From Brevibacillus migulae (GTDB taxonomy: Bacteria; Bacillota; Bacilli; Brevibacillales; Brevibacillaceae): a stretch of 64,000 bases of DNA. Below the pieces are notes generated by a model. That model saw only the letters and a list, made by a program, of their open reading frames with translations, had not been told where the DNA came from and did not search any database. Positions 9,351 to 17,615 of this stretch are shown here, piece by piece. How positions within the stretch are numbered: the first letter of the stretch is position 1; every line of letters begins with the position of its first letter. The position numbers were made by a program, and so were the translations under genes. Location of the stretch: NCBI RefSeq assembly GCF_004521915.1, contig NZ_SDKD01000018.1, positions 58,798-122,797 of the forward strand. Reading direction: 5' to 3'.

Positions 9351-9879
9351 GCAGCGTCTCTGTGATCGCCGACACCCTGCGGGCCAGCTCATGGAGGGTA
9401 TGCAAACTGTCTTCCTCTACGGTGAAGAATGTCCCTTCAAACCAATAGCGATCCTCTGGTACACAACGCAGCTCTGCACCAAAATGGAGGTACTGTGTTT
9501 CAACAGCATTCGGAATATCCTCCAGTTTTGCACGGACCGCCAAGTGTCGCTCGATCTCCGCCTCAAACTGTTCTCTTACCTCTTGGTACGCCTTGGTCTC
9601 CTCCATTCGTGCCAAGCGGAACAGGGCGAGATCGATCTGCAGCCAGCAGGTCACATAGAAGTGAAACTCCTGAAACAAGACTGTCAGCGCTTCTCCCAGC
9701 TCGTGCGGCTCGCCTGTCTGCCGATATTGCTGCCACGCCAGCAGCGTCTCTGCCTTCTTTTCCTGAATCCATGCGTAGTGACTGACCGCTCCCCTATAAA
9801 ATTTCCGGATGACCTGCAGCAACATCTCGGGCGTGCGCGGGGGAAGTCCGCGATATCGATTCGCAACGTCTCTGACCAT
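9325..9879 (-). CDS. Hypothetical protein, mostly helical
   Basis: A 184-residue protein I do not recognise. It is predicted all-helical and acidic, with a His/Trp/Tyr-rich middle (FYRGAVSHYAWIQEKK, FQEFHFYVTCWLQIDLALF), a charged coiled segment near 100-130 and no signal peptide or membrane helix. The ATG has GGAGGA upstream, and TATAAT about 45 bases before the start could be a -10. It is monocistronic, convergent with the YheCD operon. No function can be assigned. Confidence 0.7.
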   Translation of the reverse strand: MVRDVANRYRGLPPRTPEMLLQVIRKFYRGAVSHYAWIQEKKAETLLAWQQYRQTGEPHELGEALTVLFQEFHFYVTCWLQIDLALFRLARMEETKAYQEVREQFEAEIERHLAVRAKLEDIPNAVETQYLHFGAELRCVPEDRYWFEGTFFTVEEDSLHTLHELARRVSAITETLQQKEPPCQ

Positions 9880-9974
9880 CTGTTTCCTCCTACTCCATCC
9901 GCGGTAATGTCTTTGTGTCGATTATACCTGTTTCACCGGAAGAGAAAAACCAGCATAAGGGTTGTGCAAACATT

Positions 9975-10200
9975 GTGGTGGGGGAAGGGAAGACCGGGCG
10001 GGGCTGCGAAGTTGCCACACCTGCGAGGAAGTTGAGACTGTCCGGTTCCGCTCGCAAAAACGGGACGTCGCACAAAAGGGTTCGAAGAAGCGGATTCACC
10101 CGTAGCGATTGCGCGACAAGCATGTCCCGTTTTTGCAAGCTCCACCTTGGTCGGTATGGCAAAAAACTCCGCCCGTCCCGGCCTTCCCTTCCTCACCGAC
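9975..10200. repeat. Large imperfect palindrome A
   Basis: Outer arms GTGGGGGAAGGGAAGACCGG (from 9978) and CCGGCCTTCCCTTCCTCAC (ending 10196) are near-complementary, then GGCGGGG/CTCCGCCC, TTGCCACAC/GGTATGGCAA, and a perfect inner pair GCAAAAACGGGAC (10054-10066) / GTCCCGTTTTTGC (10124-10136). The arms flank a central region of about 60 bases. No convincing coding frame or transposase is present. It could be a structured RNA or a palindromic intergenic element. Confidence 0.6.
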
Positions 10201-10216
10201 GGTTGCATTATATAAG

Positions 10217-10261
10217 AAAATGCCAAGAAGCCCCGCTTATACGGGGCTTCTTGGCGTTTTC
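10217..10261 (-). terminator. Strong symmetric terminator after the trxB-grx pair
   Basis: GCCAAGAAGCCCCG-CTTATA-CGGGGCTTCTTGGC is a perfect 14-bp stem flanked by AAAAT on one side and GTTTT on the other, so it could work in both directions. It lies between the two large palindromes, downstream of the glutaredoxin gene. Confidence 0.85.
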
Positions 10262-10302
10262 AGCTTCCTGTCCTGCTTCCTGTATTTCACATTCAAAAAA
10301 GC

Positions 10303-10523
10303 TTCTGCTCCGCGGGTGAGCATGTTCCGAAACGGAGCGCCTGCGGAGCCCGACCCAGCGGAGCAGTGAATCGCGGGAAACAGGGATGCAAACCCGGCTA
10401 AACTGCGAAGCGATACCACTTTTTGCATCCCCCCGCGATTTGCTGCGGAGCGGACAGGCTATACCCTCAGCGGGGCGTAGAATGAAGCGGAGTTGCGGAA
10501 TATGCTCACCTCACCGCAGCAGC
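10303..10523. repeat. Large imperfect palindrome B
   Basis: Outer arms CTGCTCCGCGGGTGAGCATG (10305-10324) and the complement around CATATGCTCACCTCACCGCAGCAG-like bases (about 10497-10522) pair closely. Inner arms AGCGGAGCAGTGAATCGCGGG plus GGGATGCAAA pair with TTTTTGCATCCCCCCGCGATT and TGCTGCGGAGCGG (about 10420-10453). It starts 14 bases past the glutaredoxin stop, so it is probably transcribed as 3' untranslated RNA. Confidence 0.6.
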
Positions 10524-10536
10524 GGAACCACCACAC

Positions 10537-10791
10537 TTATGCTTGTTGCTCTTGCTCAGCCGCTGCAGCCAGCAGTTTTTTGAAACGTGTTGGGTTGAAG
10601 CCAAGCACTTGCTTGTCGCCAACGAGTGTCAATGGAACAGACATGATGCCAAGACGGGACAGCTCATCATGGAAAGCTGGGTTTTCGTCGATGTTGCGCT
10701 CTTCAAAAGCAACGTTTTGCTCGGTCAAATAGCTTTTTACTTGCTTGCAGTACATGCAGTTTGTGCTGGAATATACGATTACTTGTGCCAT
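10537..10791 (-). CDS. Glutaredoxin-like thiol-disulfide oxidoreductase
   Basis: An 84-residue thioredoxin-fold protein with the redox motif CMYC at residues 12-15 (STNCMYCKQVKSYL), the cis-Pro loop SVPLTLV and the C-terminal GFNPTRFKKLL of the glutaredoxin/NrdH group. It probably receives electrons from the reductase encoded 18 bases upstream; that pairing is inferred from gene order. The C-terminus ends in a Glu/Gln/Ala-rich tail (AAAAEQEQQA). The partner substrate is unknown. Confidence 0.85.
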   Translation of the reverse strand: MAQVIVYSSTNCMYCKQVKSYLTEQNVAFEERNIDENPAFHDELSRLGIMSVPLTLVGDKQVLGFNPTRFKKLLAAAAEQEQQA

Positions 10792-10809
10792 TTCTCATCC
10801 ATCTCCTAC

Positions 10810-11733
10810 TTATTTGTATTGGGGAACTACTTTGGAACGCTTGTTGATATATTTATCTACTGCCATGGCGGCAATGGCGCCATCAGCAGCGGCGACTACC
10901 GCTTGTTTGACAGGCGATTTGCGGACTTCACCCGCAGCGAAGACGCCAGGAACCGGGGATTGCATGTATTCATCGACGATCATGAAGCCTTCCTCATCCA
11001 GAGGAACCTGATCGACCAGCAAATCGGTTCCTGGCTTGCTTCCGGACAAGAAGACGAATACGCCGTCTACCGTAATGACGGACTCTTCTCCCTCCGGCGT
11101 GCGAACCTTGACGCCTTCCACCTTCTTGTCTCCCACGATCTCCAACGGACGCGTACGAAGATAATAACGGGTTTTGTCCAACTCCGGAATCTCATCGACG
11201 CCTTGCAAATCACCGCGCGGGATAATGAAGTGGATATGATCGACAAACTTGGTCAACGCCATCGCTTCCTCCAGCGCTTCCTCGGAGTCACCGATCACCG
11301 CGACCGTTTTTCCTTGGTAAAAAGCTCCGTCACATGTCGCGCAAGTGCTTACGCCTCTGCCCAACAATTCCTCTTCACCTGCCAGCATGCGGTTTCTGCC
11401 TTTGGAACCAGTTGCAACGATGACCGCTTTGGCTTGGTATGTACCATCCGCTGTGTAGATGCTTTTCACTTCATCTTCCACATCGACCGCTGTAATCGTT
11501 GTCTGGACAAACTCGGCTCCAAAAGCAATCGCTTGGTTGCGCATTTTTTCCAACAGCTCGCGACCGGTCAATTCGCCTTCCACACCAGGGTAATTGGCGA
11601 TTTTATGAGTAATGGCCAAGGCTCCAGAGCCAGGGGCTTTATCGATAACCAACGTCTTCATATTGCCGCGTGCGGTGTAAATGGCTGCACTGGCACCGGC
11701 TGGTCCGCCTCCGATGATAATCACATCGTACAT
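10810..11733 (-). CDS. trxB: Thioredoxin-reductase-like FAD/NAD(P)H oxidoreductase
   Basis: A 307-residue two-dinucleotide-domain flavoprotein. FAD binding is GGGPAGASAAIYTAR near residue 9. The redox CxxC is CATC in GVSTCATCDGAFY near residue 135, followed by the second nucleotide motif VAVIGDSEEALEEA, a degenerate GxGxxA in which Asp and Glu replace glycines. The C-terminal FAD motif is GVFAAGEVRK. The frame can start at GTG 11748, but that overlaps AGGAGG; ATG 11733 is six bases from it. The gene precedes a glutaredoxin. The poor NAD(P)H motif means its electron donor should not be assumed; it may be a TrxR paralogue rather than the housekeeping enzyme. Confidence 0.78.
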   Translation of the reverse strand: MYDVIIIGGGPAGASAAIYTARGNMKTLVIDKAPGSGALAITHKIANYPGVEGELTGRELLEKMRNQAIAFGAEFVQTTITAVDVEDEVKSIYTADGTYQAKAVIVATGSKGRNRMLAGEEELLGRGVSTCATCDGAFYQGKTVAVIGDSEEALEEAMALTKFVDHIHFIIPRGDLQGVDEIPELDKTRYYLRTRPLEIVGDKKVEGVKVRTPEGEESVITVDGVFVFLSGSKPGTDLLVDQVPLDEEGFMIVDEYMQSPVPGVFAAGEVRKSPVKQAVVAAADGAIAAMAVDKYINKRSKVVPQYK

Positions 11734-11782
11734 CAGAATCCTCCTCACTATCCGCTTCTATCTCTTTGTAATTATTTTAATA

Positions 11783-11846
11783 TGAGAACAAATATCATTG
11801 TATCAGGATTCAGATAAAAGTCAATGTCTTTTTAAAATCATTCTAA
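11783..11846 (-). promoter_or_regulatory. SigA-type promoter with Fur/PerR-like boxes
   Basis: On the minus strand TTGACT (11818-11823), 16 bases, TACAAT (11797-11802) forms a good promoter for the reductase gene. Two 15-base 7-1-7 inverted repeats flank it: TTAGAATGATTTTAA (11832-11846) matches the PerR box TTATAATnATTATAA at 12 of 14 positions. TGATATTTGTTCTCA (11783-11797), at the start site, matches the Fur consensus TGATAATnATTATCA at 12 of 14. Confidence 0.55.
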
Positions 11847-11900
11847 TATAGTTCATAATATAACTTCCTCATGCGGCGATTGCATCAGGTCGCACAGCAT

Positions 11901-11932
11901 AAAAAAATCGCCCCTCTACGAGCAGGAGCGAC
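11901..11932 (-). terminator. Terminator of the secreted protein gene
   Basis: TCGCTCCT-GCTCGT-AGAGGGGCGA-type stem on the minus strand followed by seven T. Confidence 0.8.
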
Positions 11933-11948
11933 AGAATCAGCTTCCGAT

Positions 11949-12446
11949 TTAATTAAAGGTATACCATTCTTGCTTCACTTGCTGTCCCTTTGCATCTTGG
12001 GGCAATGTCAGGCGAACGTCCTTTACGCCATCTCCATTGTAGTCACCGATCCACAAATACGGCTTCACAGCAGTTTCAGCCTTGCTTTTCGGGCCAATCA
12101 GCTGCTGCTTGGTATCACCGTCACGGAGCACAATGCGAAAATCCTTTGATGGAATGTCCATTCTCAGACCTTCTTTGTAACCAACCAGAAGAACATGATC
12201 ACGAACGCCATCCCCATTTACATCTGCATACTTTGTATCCAACACATACGTATTATCCTTGCCCAGATTAAAACCGGAATTGACTTTTACTTCAGGCGAG
12301 CGCTGATTATCCAGGTCTACTTGCGTTACAGGCTTGGCGGCAGCCGGATTTGTTTGGGCCATCGCTGTTCCTGCTCCAACCGCTAAAAGCATGGTGCATC
12401 CTGCGATTGCAGCAATCCGTTTGATTGTTGATCCCTTTTTATTCAT
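11949..12446 (-). CDS. Secreted protein with Ca-binding-like DxNxDG repeats
   Basis: The 165 residues start with a clear signal peptide (MNKKGSTIKRIAAIAGC, hydrophobic core, GTAMA cleavage). The mature part has two DxNGDGxxD loops, DVNGDGVRDH near 90 and DYNGDGVKDV near 140. These resemble the calcium loops of VCBS/FG-GAP or dockerin repeats. The frame is open to 12500, but AGGAGAGG just before ATG 12446 sets the start. Function unknown; probably an exported calcium-binding protein. Confidence 0.7.
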   Translation of the reverse strand: MNKKGSTIKRIAAIAGCTMLLAVGAGTAMAQTNPAAAKPVTQVDLDNQRSPEVKVNSGFNLGKDNTYVLDTKYADVNGDGVRDHVLLVGYKEGLRMDIPSKDFRIVLRDGDTKQQLIGPKSKAETAVKPYLWIGDYNGDGVKDVRLTLPQDAKGQQVKQEWYTFN

Positions 12447-12524
12447 TATGGCACCTCTCCTTTCAAACGTGTCACCATTATAAACGAAGGAAGTTACCAT
12501 AATGTTTCAACCATTTTTTTGGAA

Positions 12525-13586
12525 TTACGCCAACATTTTTTCAATCCACAGCGACCGGTGGTGACGCAGATCCAAGTATTCCCCGCCCCGTCGGACCAGT
12601 GGATTCATGGGTTCATCCGGATAAATCATGATGACGTCCACAATATCCCCGCAATTCAGCAGAGCCCTGCCGCCAATATAGAAGGAGGTGACATAATGTA
12701 TGAATTTCGTGGCAATCTCCGCATTTAACTCACCCTTACAGGCTGCCTTCCACAACACTTTCGCCGCTTCAAAAGGCGATGTTTTCGTCTTGTAGACACG
12801 GTCCGAGCAAATGGCATCAAAAATATCCGCGATCGCCACAATCTGGCTTTCCAGTGGAATCTCAGCGCCTTTTTTGCCATGCGGGTAACCGCTTCCATCC
12901 AATCGCTCATGGTGATTCAGGGCACAGTCTGCGTGCATACGATCTGCTCCCTCCATCTTCATGATCATCTCGTAGCCATGGACGGTATGTGCTTTCATTA
13001 AGGCGAATTCCACGGGTGTCAGGCTTCCTGGCTTCGTTAAAATATCATCCGGGATCAGCATCTTGCCAATATCATGCAAAAGTCCGGCCTGGCCAATGCG
13101 GACGATCTCCTCTTGGGGCCGCTTGATCAGTTTGGCAATCAGCGAAGAGAGAATCCCCACATTGATGGAGTGCCTATATGTATAGTCGTCACAGCCTTCA
13201 ATGAGATAAATTTGATGGAACACGCCGGTCTCTTTCATGACCTGATCGAGGAGGGGAAAAAAGGAGTCCGAAAACTGCGCGAGCGGTGGCGTATAGTTTG
13301 CTGTCACAAGCTCAAACAGGCCTTTTGTCCGGTTCAGCATATCGAGATAATGCTCAGCAAGCTCCTCACTGGGCACCAGCTTCCCGATTTGTTTTTCCGT
13401 GGTGACGGCTGCCTCCTCGAAGCTTTCCTCCATCTCCTCGACAGACACATCGTAAATGCGATGGCCTTCCAATGCGTCAACATCCGATTGCGAGAGCACA
13501 GTGCCTGCCACGAAAAGCAGAACCCCATTGGCATTGAACACGTCCTGTTTCAGCTTTTTCCCGATCAATTTGTTGTAGACGATCAT
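12525..13586 (-). CDS. HD-GYP domain protein, likely c-di-GMP phosphodiesterase
   Basis: A 353-residue cytoplasmic protein. The N-terminus (about 1-130) has no recognised domain. The HD-GYP domain (about 135-320) has HSINVGILSSLIAKL, the HD pair in LLHDIGKMLIPDDILTKPG, the second His cluster HTVHGYEMI, the GYP loop HHERLDGSGYPHGKKG, and ADIFDAICSDRVYK. All metal ligands are visible, so an active c-di-GMP hydrolase is expected. It lies 26 bases after a GGDEF gene on the same strand: a synthase-hydrolase pair. Confidence 0.88.
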   Translation of the reverse strand: MIVYNKLIGKKLKQDVFNANGVLLFVAGTVLSQSDVDALEGHRIYDVSVEEMEESFEEAAVTTEKQIGKLVPSEELAEHYLDMLNRTKGLFELVTANYTPPLAQFSDSFFPLLDQVMKETGVFHQIYLIEGCDDYTYRHSINVGILSSLIAKLIKRPQEEIVRIGQAGLLHDIGKMLIPDDILTKPGSLTPVEFALMKAHTVHGYEMIMKMEGADRMHADCALNHHERLDGSGYPHGKKGAEIPLESQIVAIADIFDAICSDRVYKTKTSPFEAAKVLWKAACKGELNAEIATKFIHYVTSFYIGGRALLNCGDIVDVIMIYPDEPMNPLVRRGGEYLDLRHHRSLWIEKMLA

Positions 13587-13612
13587 TCTTACTCCTTCTT
13601 TCCCCGGAAGAA

Positions 13613-14752
13613 TTATGGCATCTGTATGGATCTTACCTGATTGCGTCCGGCCGCTTTTGCCTGGTAAAGCGCACGGTCAGCAGCACGGATCAACGCTGAC
13701 TGCTCACTGTCCGCTTGCGGACGAAAGGAAGCGACACCGATGCTTACTGTTACATATTTGTTTGCCTGCGACTGCAGCGCACCCATTTTGAACCGCTCCA
13801 CGTTCGCCCGGATCTGTTCCGATACGAAGCAGGCGCCAGCCAAATCAGTATCAGGCAGCACGATGGCGAATTCTTCTCCGCCGTAGCGTGCGACCAAATC
13901 TGTAGCCCGGCATACGGTCCGTCTTAAGATGCCGGCTACCTGGATCAGACAAGCATCCCCTTCCTGATGTCCGTAAGTATCGTTGTAGGATTTGAAGTAG
14001 TCGATATCCAGCATGATGAGGGAAAGCGGCGAGCCATTGCGGACAGCCCGCTTCCACTCCCGTTCAAAATACTCGTCAAAATAGCGGCGATTGGCCACTT
14101 CTGTAAGACTATCGAGGGTAGACAGCCTTTGCAGCATTTGATTGGTCAACTCTAATTGCTTTTGCTGCTGCATCCGTTCCAGAGCGCCGCCGATACAGGA
14201 GGCCGCTATGGAAAGAACGGCAAGCTCATAGCTGCTCCAGGACCGCTCATGAAAGAAGAGATCGAGGCCAACTACACCTGTAAAGCAATCGTTCACAACT
14301 ATCGGAATCAACAGAACCGTTCCAATCGAAAAGAAATGATGAATCTTCCCGGTCGCGATGGTCAATTCTCGCATTTGTTCGACCACAGGCTGTCCGCTGC
14401 TCAACTCTTCCATCCGCTGTTCGATCACGTTTACCGGATGGGCCAGTGTCCCTTCCAACTCCGAAAGCCTCCGAGAGAAAGAAGGCTCGTGCCATTCCAT
14501 TATGACGGAGGGATAATGTCCTTCCTGCGAGGGTGCTACATGGCATTCGATCAGATATACGCGATGCACCTCGGTAACAGCACCAATAACCGCCAGTGCT
14601 TCACGAAGTCCTCCCAAATGATCGGAGGATGTGAGCAGATTGCTGGCGGCAACTGCAATTCCTTGTAAGAGTCGATTTTGTTTCAGCATGAGCTCTTGTG
14701 TTCGAAACATCATATGTTCAGCGCCCCGGTCAGTAGAGAATCCCGCTTCCAT
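13613..14752 (-). CDS. GAF-GGDEF diguanylate cyclase
   Basis: The 379 residues consist of an N-terminal GAF-like sensor (about 30-190, with VLLIPIVVNDCFTGVVGLD) and a C-terminal GGDEF domain. The active-site motif is GGEEF (ARYGGEEFAIVLPD). An RxxD inhibitory site, RATD, sits exactly five residues before it, so product inhibition is expected. Metal/GTP residues appear in LIMLDIDYFKSYNDTYGHQEGD. There is no membrane helix. The start at 14752 has a weak ribosome site. It is co-directional with the HD-GYP gene downstream. Confidence 0.85.
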   Translation of the reverse strand: MEAGFSTDRGAEHMMFRTQELMLKQNRLLQGIAVAASNLLTSSDHLGGLREALAVIGAVTEVHRVYLIECHVAPSQEGHYPSVIMEWHEPSFSRRLSELEGTLAHPVNVIEQRMEELSSGQPVVEQMRELTIATGKIHHFFSIGTVLLIPIVVNDCFTGVVGLDLFFHERSWSSYELAVLSIAASCIGGALERMQQQKQLELTNQMLQRLSTLDSLTEVANRRYFDEYFEREWKRAVRNGSPLSLIMLDIDYFKSYNDTYGHQEGDACLIQVAGILRRTVCRATDLVARYGGEEFAIVLPDTDLAGACFVSEQIRANVERFKMGALQSQANKYVTVSIGVASFRPQADSEQSALIRAADRALYQAKAAGRNQVRSIQMP

Positions 14753-14982
14753 TACTCACGTGCACCCGCTTGAATCTTCGGCAATATAAAGAATTATAAA
14801 AATTACCTTTTTTCACCTTTTATTCTACTTGTTTCTTACCTGAATTACAATTATTCTCTTTTATCCCAATTAAAAAAACTACAGTGGATGCTTTCCTAAA
14901 AAATGTCAAGTCTGGCTCAAGCGGGGGCTTTCATGCTGTTTCAGGATGTTTGGCCGGGGATGTTCATCCTTCTTGATCCAGT

Positions 14983-15011
14983 AAAAAAAGAACACCGCAC
15001 GTGCTCTTTTA
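14983..15011 (-). terminator. Terminator after the second GGDEF gene
   Basis: AAAAGAGCAC-GTGCG-GTGTTCTTTTTTT on the minus strand. The rest of the 320-base gap (14753-15071) is AT-rich and shows no other feature I can support. Confidence 0.8.
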
Positions 15012-15071
15012 CATGACTCTATTCTTCTGATTGAAAAATTCATATAGGTCCGAAATTGCTATTCTTTCTCG

Positions 15072-16271
15072 TTACACTCGCTCATATTGATAGACCGTAT
15101 AGCAATTTTTCCCTTTGTTCTTCGATTCATAGAGCGCTTGGTCCGCGACCCGTTTCAGCGTGTCCGAGGTGCGGGCGTGCAGCGGACATTCCGCGATGCC
15201 TACACTGACAGAAACCGGGATCTCTTCGCTCTCATGACAGAGCGGGTGAAGGGCAAGATCATCCTGAATCTTTTCTACCTTTGCAATCATCTCGTCCAGC
15301 TTGCGATTTCGGCTTACGATCATGAATTCGTCACCCGCATAGCGATAGCCATACTCGTCTATTCCCAGGTTCGCCTCGATGGTCTCCGCAATCCGCCTGA
15401 TCATCATATCCCCCATATGATGGCCATATCGGTCATTGACTTGCTTCAAATGATCGGAATCAAGCATGACCAAAGTAATCGTTTCATGATCCTGCAGTTC
15501 CGCGATCATTTTTTCCAAGTCCTGATGGAAAGCTCGATAGTTTTTCAATCCGCTCAGTTCATCCGTTACCGAAACCTGATAGAGCTTTTTATACAACTGG
15601 GCAGTTTCCATGGCATTCGCCACCTGGATGCCGATGATCCGCAGCAGCTCCTCATGCTCTTGATCATACGCGTATTCCCGATACGATTGGGCGGAAATAA
15701 CCCCTTTCACCTTGTCACCCAACAGCATCGGCACAAAAATCGCCGTACTGGTCTCTTTCTCGGGATTGCCCCATCTGACAATGACTGGCCCATCCATGTC
15801 TTTTTGGGTTTTAAAGTGCATCGTCTGTTTCGTTTGCAGCACCTGGGAAATAAACCCTTTGCCAAACTCTAAATACCGTGGCGGGTACTGAACGCCATTA
15901 TCCCACGAGTAGGGAAGAAAGATTTCGCGGTCTCCCTCATGATAAAAAGAGAGAAAAAACGCATCGGTTGGCATGACTCGCGAGCACAGCTCATGCGCCT
16001 TCTTGCAGATCTGCTCCTGATCAAAGCTTTGCGTGAAGACGTGTCCTAATTCGTGCAGAATTTTCAAATGTTCTGAAATCGACTGCAAATATTTTACTTT
16101 TTCACCGATTCGCGTAACCTCGCTGATTGTTTCCTGATAAAGCTCTTTATGTTCATTGGCTTCAGCTGCGTAAGGCTGCAAGGCTTCCAGGTCAATCTGA
16201 TCTATTTGACGTAATTGCTTGTTCAAGTTTTGTAAAAACTGATATGGTTCAAAAGAGCAGCTTTCTTTCAT
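15072..16271 (-). CDS. GAF-GGDEF protein with AGDEF motif
   Basis: A 399-residue soluble protein: N-terminal coiled helices (1-75), a GAF domain (about 80-225, IFVPMLLGDKVKGVISAQS) and a GGDEF domain (235-395). The signature is AGDEF (YRYAGDEFMIV), a tolerated variant of GGDEF, with LVMLDSDHLKQVNDRYGHHMGD intact. The five-residue-upstream position reads GIDE, so there is no RxxD inhibitory site. A GTG at 16280 overlaps the AAGGGG ribosome site; ATG 16271, eight bases past it, is preferred. Activity is likely but not certain. Confidence 0.82.
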   Translation of the reverse strand: MKESCSFEPYQFLQNLNKQLRQIDQIDLEALQPYAAEANEHKELYQETISEVTRIGEKVKYLQSISEHLKILHELGHVFTQSFDQEQICKKAHELCSRVMPTDAFFLSFYHEGDREIFLPYSWDNGVQYPPRYLEFGKGFISQVLQTKQTMHFKTQKDMDGPVIVRWGNPEKETSTAIFVPMLLGDKVKGVISAQSYREYAYDQEHEELLRIIGIQVANAMETAQLYKKLYQVSVTDELSGLKNYRAFHQDLEKMIAELQDHETITLVMLDSDHLKQVNDRYGHHMGDMMIRRIAETIEANLGIDEYGYRYAGDEFMIVSRNRKLDEMIAKVEKIQDDLALHPLCHESEEIPVSVSVGIAECPLHARTSDTLKRVADQALYESKNKGKNCYTVYQYERV

Positions 16272-16363
16272 AAATATCACCCCTTGCCCTTCCTACCTGT
16301 TCCTTACAACGATGCGAACTTTATATTTTCTTATATTACTACATCCGCAGAATGCTGGACATA

Positions 16364-16405
16364 GAAAAATGCCCTCCCCAAGTTTTCCCTAAGAGAAGGC
16401 ATTTC
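16364..16405 (-). terminator. Terminator after the SLH gene
   Basis: AAATGCC-TTCTC...GGGAG-GGCATTTTTC on the minus strand. Confidence 0.8.
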
Positions 16406-16415
16406 ACTTGAAAGC

Positions 16416-17534
16416 CTACAACTGCTTAAACTGAACCATGTTAATCATCCAACCATACGGATTCTTCGCGTTCTCATCCTTTTTCAGCAAGTATTCGATT
16501 TGATATTTTCCAATGAGCGGCGATTGATAGGTTCCGATAATGAAAATCTCATCTGCCGGTCTGTCCTCCGTGCTCAGCTTCAACTCTCCGTCATAGGAAT
16601 GGAACGGAGATGGATAAATTTCTTCCATCGTATCCAGCGCTTTGTCATCGAAATAGAGCTTCATGGTCGCCTGGTCTTGTTTTTGATAGCTGTAAGCAGC
16701 GGTTGACAGCATCAGATTGGCAATTTGCAGCTTTTGACTGGGTGAACCAGCGAATTGATTGCGTTTGTACAGGTCAAAGAAATCATATAAGCGCTTCAAT
16801 ACGACTGCGTATTGCCCGCGTGTCACTTTTCCTTTTGGTTGAAAATAGCCGTCTGGACTCTCAAAAATCCGGTATTCCTTGATCAGGGTCGGATACGATG
16901 CTTTGGTGTCCAAATAGAGGCTAGGCACCTTCCAATTGTAAAAATCCTGGTAACGGGAAAGCACATCTTGCGGTTGGACATCCAAATCGTCGATGATCTT
17001 ATTGGACAAGGCATGGAAGATCAGCATGCTGGCTTCCTCGCGATTTAAAGGCTGCTGGAGATGTGCACTCGCCACCCACCAATCCGCATTTCGCTTGGTG
17101 GCACTCAACATCGTTCCTTTTGTAGCAGACAGATGAAGATAGTAGAGCATGCTGGCGCCGGGACTGAAATCGACAAACTGCTTCTGTTGTACATAAAATA
17201 ATTTGTCGATGTTGCCAACGGCCTGCCTCACTTCTGCAGCCAGCGGATAGCGAAAATCGAGCGAGACTGCGTTATTGGGATCGCTCAAATGGCCAAAAGA
17301 TTTTTCCAGCACACGATTCAACAGCACAAGCGCTTCGCCCCGGGAAACCGGTTGATCCGGGTAAAAGTTGCCGCTTTTATTGGCATAAATGCCGAGGTCG
17401 GCCAACGCCTCTGCATATTCCTCCGCCCAGTGGCCATTCAGGTCACGATAAGAAGCGGCATTTGCCTGGGGGATTTGCAGTTGAACCGCGAACAGCATGA
17501 GGACAAACATCAAAATGGTGATTCTTTTTAACAT
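16416..17534 (-). CDS. Exported S-layer-homology domain protein
   Basis: The 372 residues start with a signal peptide (MLKRITILMFVLMLFA...QANA-AS). An SLH repeat follows directly (YRDLNGHWAEEYAEALADLGIY...DQPVSRGEALVLLNRVL). Two more diverged SLH-like repeats can be traced near 165-200 and 235-275 (FQPKGKVTRGQYAVVLKRLYDFF). The C-terminus (about 290-372) looks like a compact beta domain ending MINMVQFKQL. SLH repeats anchor proteins to pyruvylated wall polymers. ATG 17534, seven bases after GGGAGG, replaces the upstream in-frame GTG/ATG options. Confidence 0.8.
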   Translation of the reverse strand: MLKRITILMFVLMLFAVQLQIPQANAASYRDLNGHWAEEYAEALADLGIYANKSGNFYPDQPVSRGEALVLLNRVLEKSFGHLSDPNNAVSLDFRYPLAAEVRQAVGNIDKLFYVQQKQFVDFSPGASMLYYLHLSATKGTMLSATKRNADWWVASAHLQQPLNREEASMLIFHALSNKIIDDLDVQPQDVLSRYQDFYNWKVPSLYLDTKASYPTLIKEYRIFESPDGYFQPKGKVTRGQYAVVLKRLYDFFDLYKRNQFAGSPSQKLQIANLMLSTAAYSYQKQDQATMKLYFDDKALDTMEEIYPSPFHSYDGELKLSTEDRPADEIFIIGTYQSPLIGKYQIEYLLKKDENAKNPYGWMINMVQFKQL

Positions 17535-17615
17535 GGAGTACCTCCCTTTCCCTTCTATCTCTACCAATTACTACTATACTCCACAAATGTGTTTCTTCCT
17601 GTCAAACTTGCTCGA

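Noticed and set aside
9975..10523. Insertion sequence or CRISPR in the palindromic region
   Set aside because: No transposase frame, no target duplication and no regular direct repeats; the arms are inverted, not tandem.
10543..11817. 424-codon plus-strand open frame opposite trxB and the glutaredoxin gene
   Set aside because: The opposite strand carries two clear redox genes with motifs and ribosome sites; this frame has no motif.
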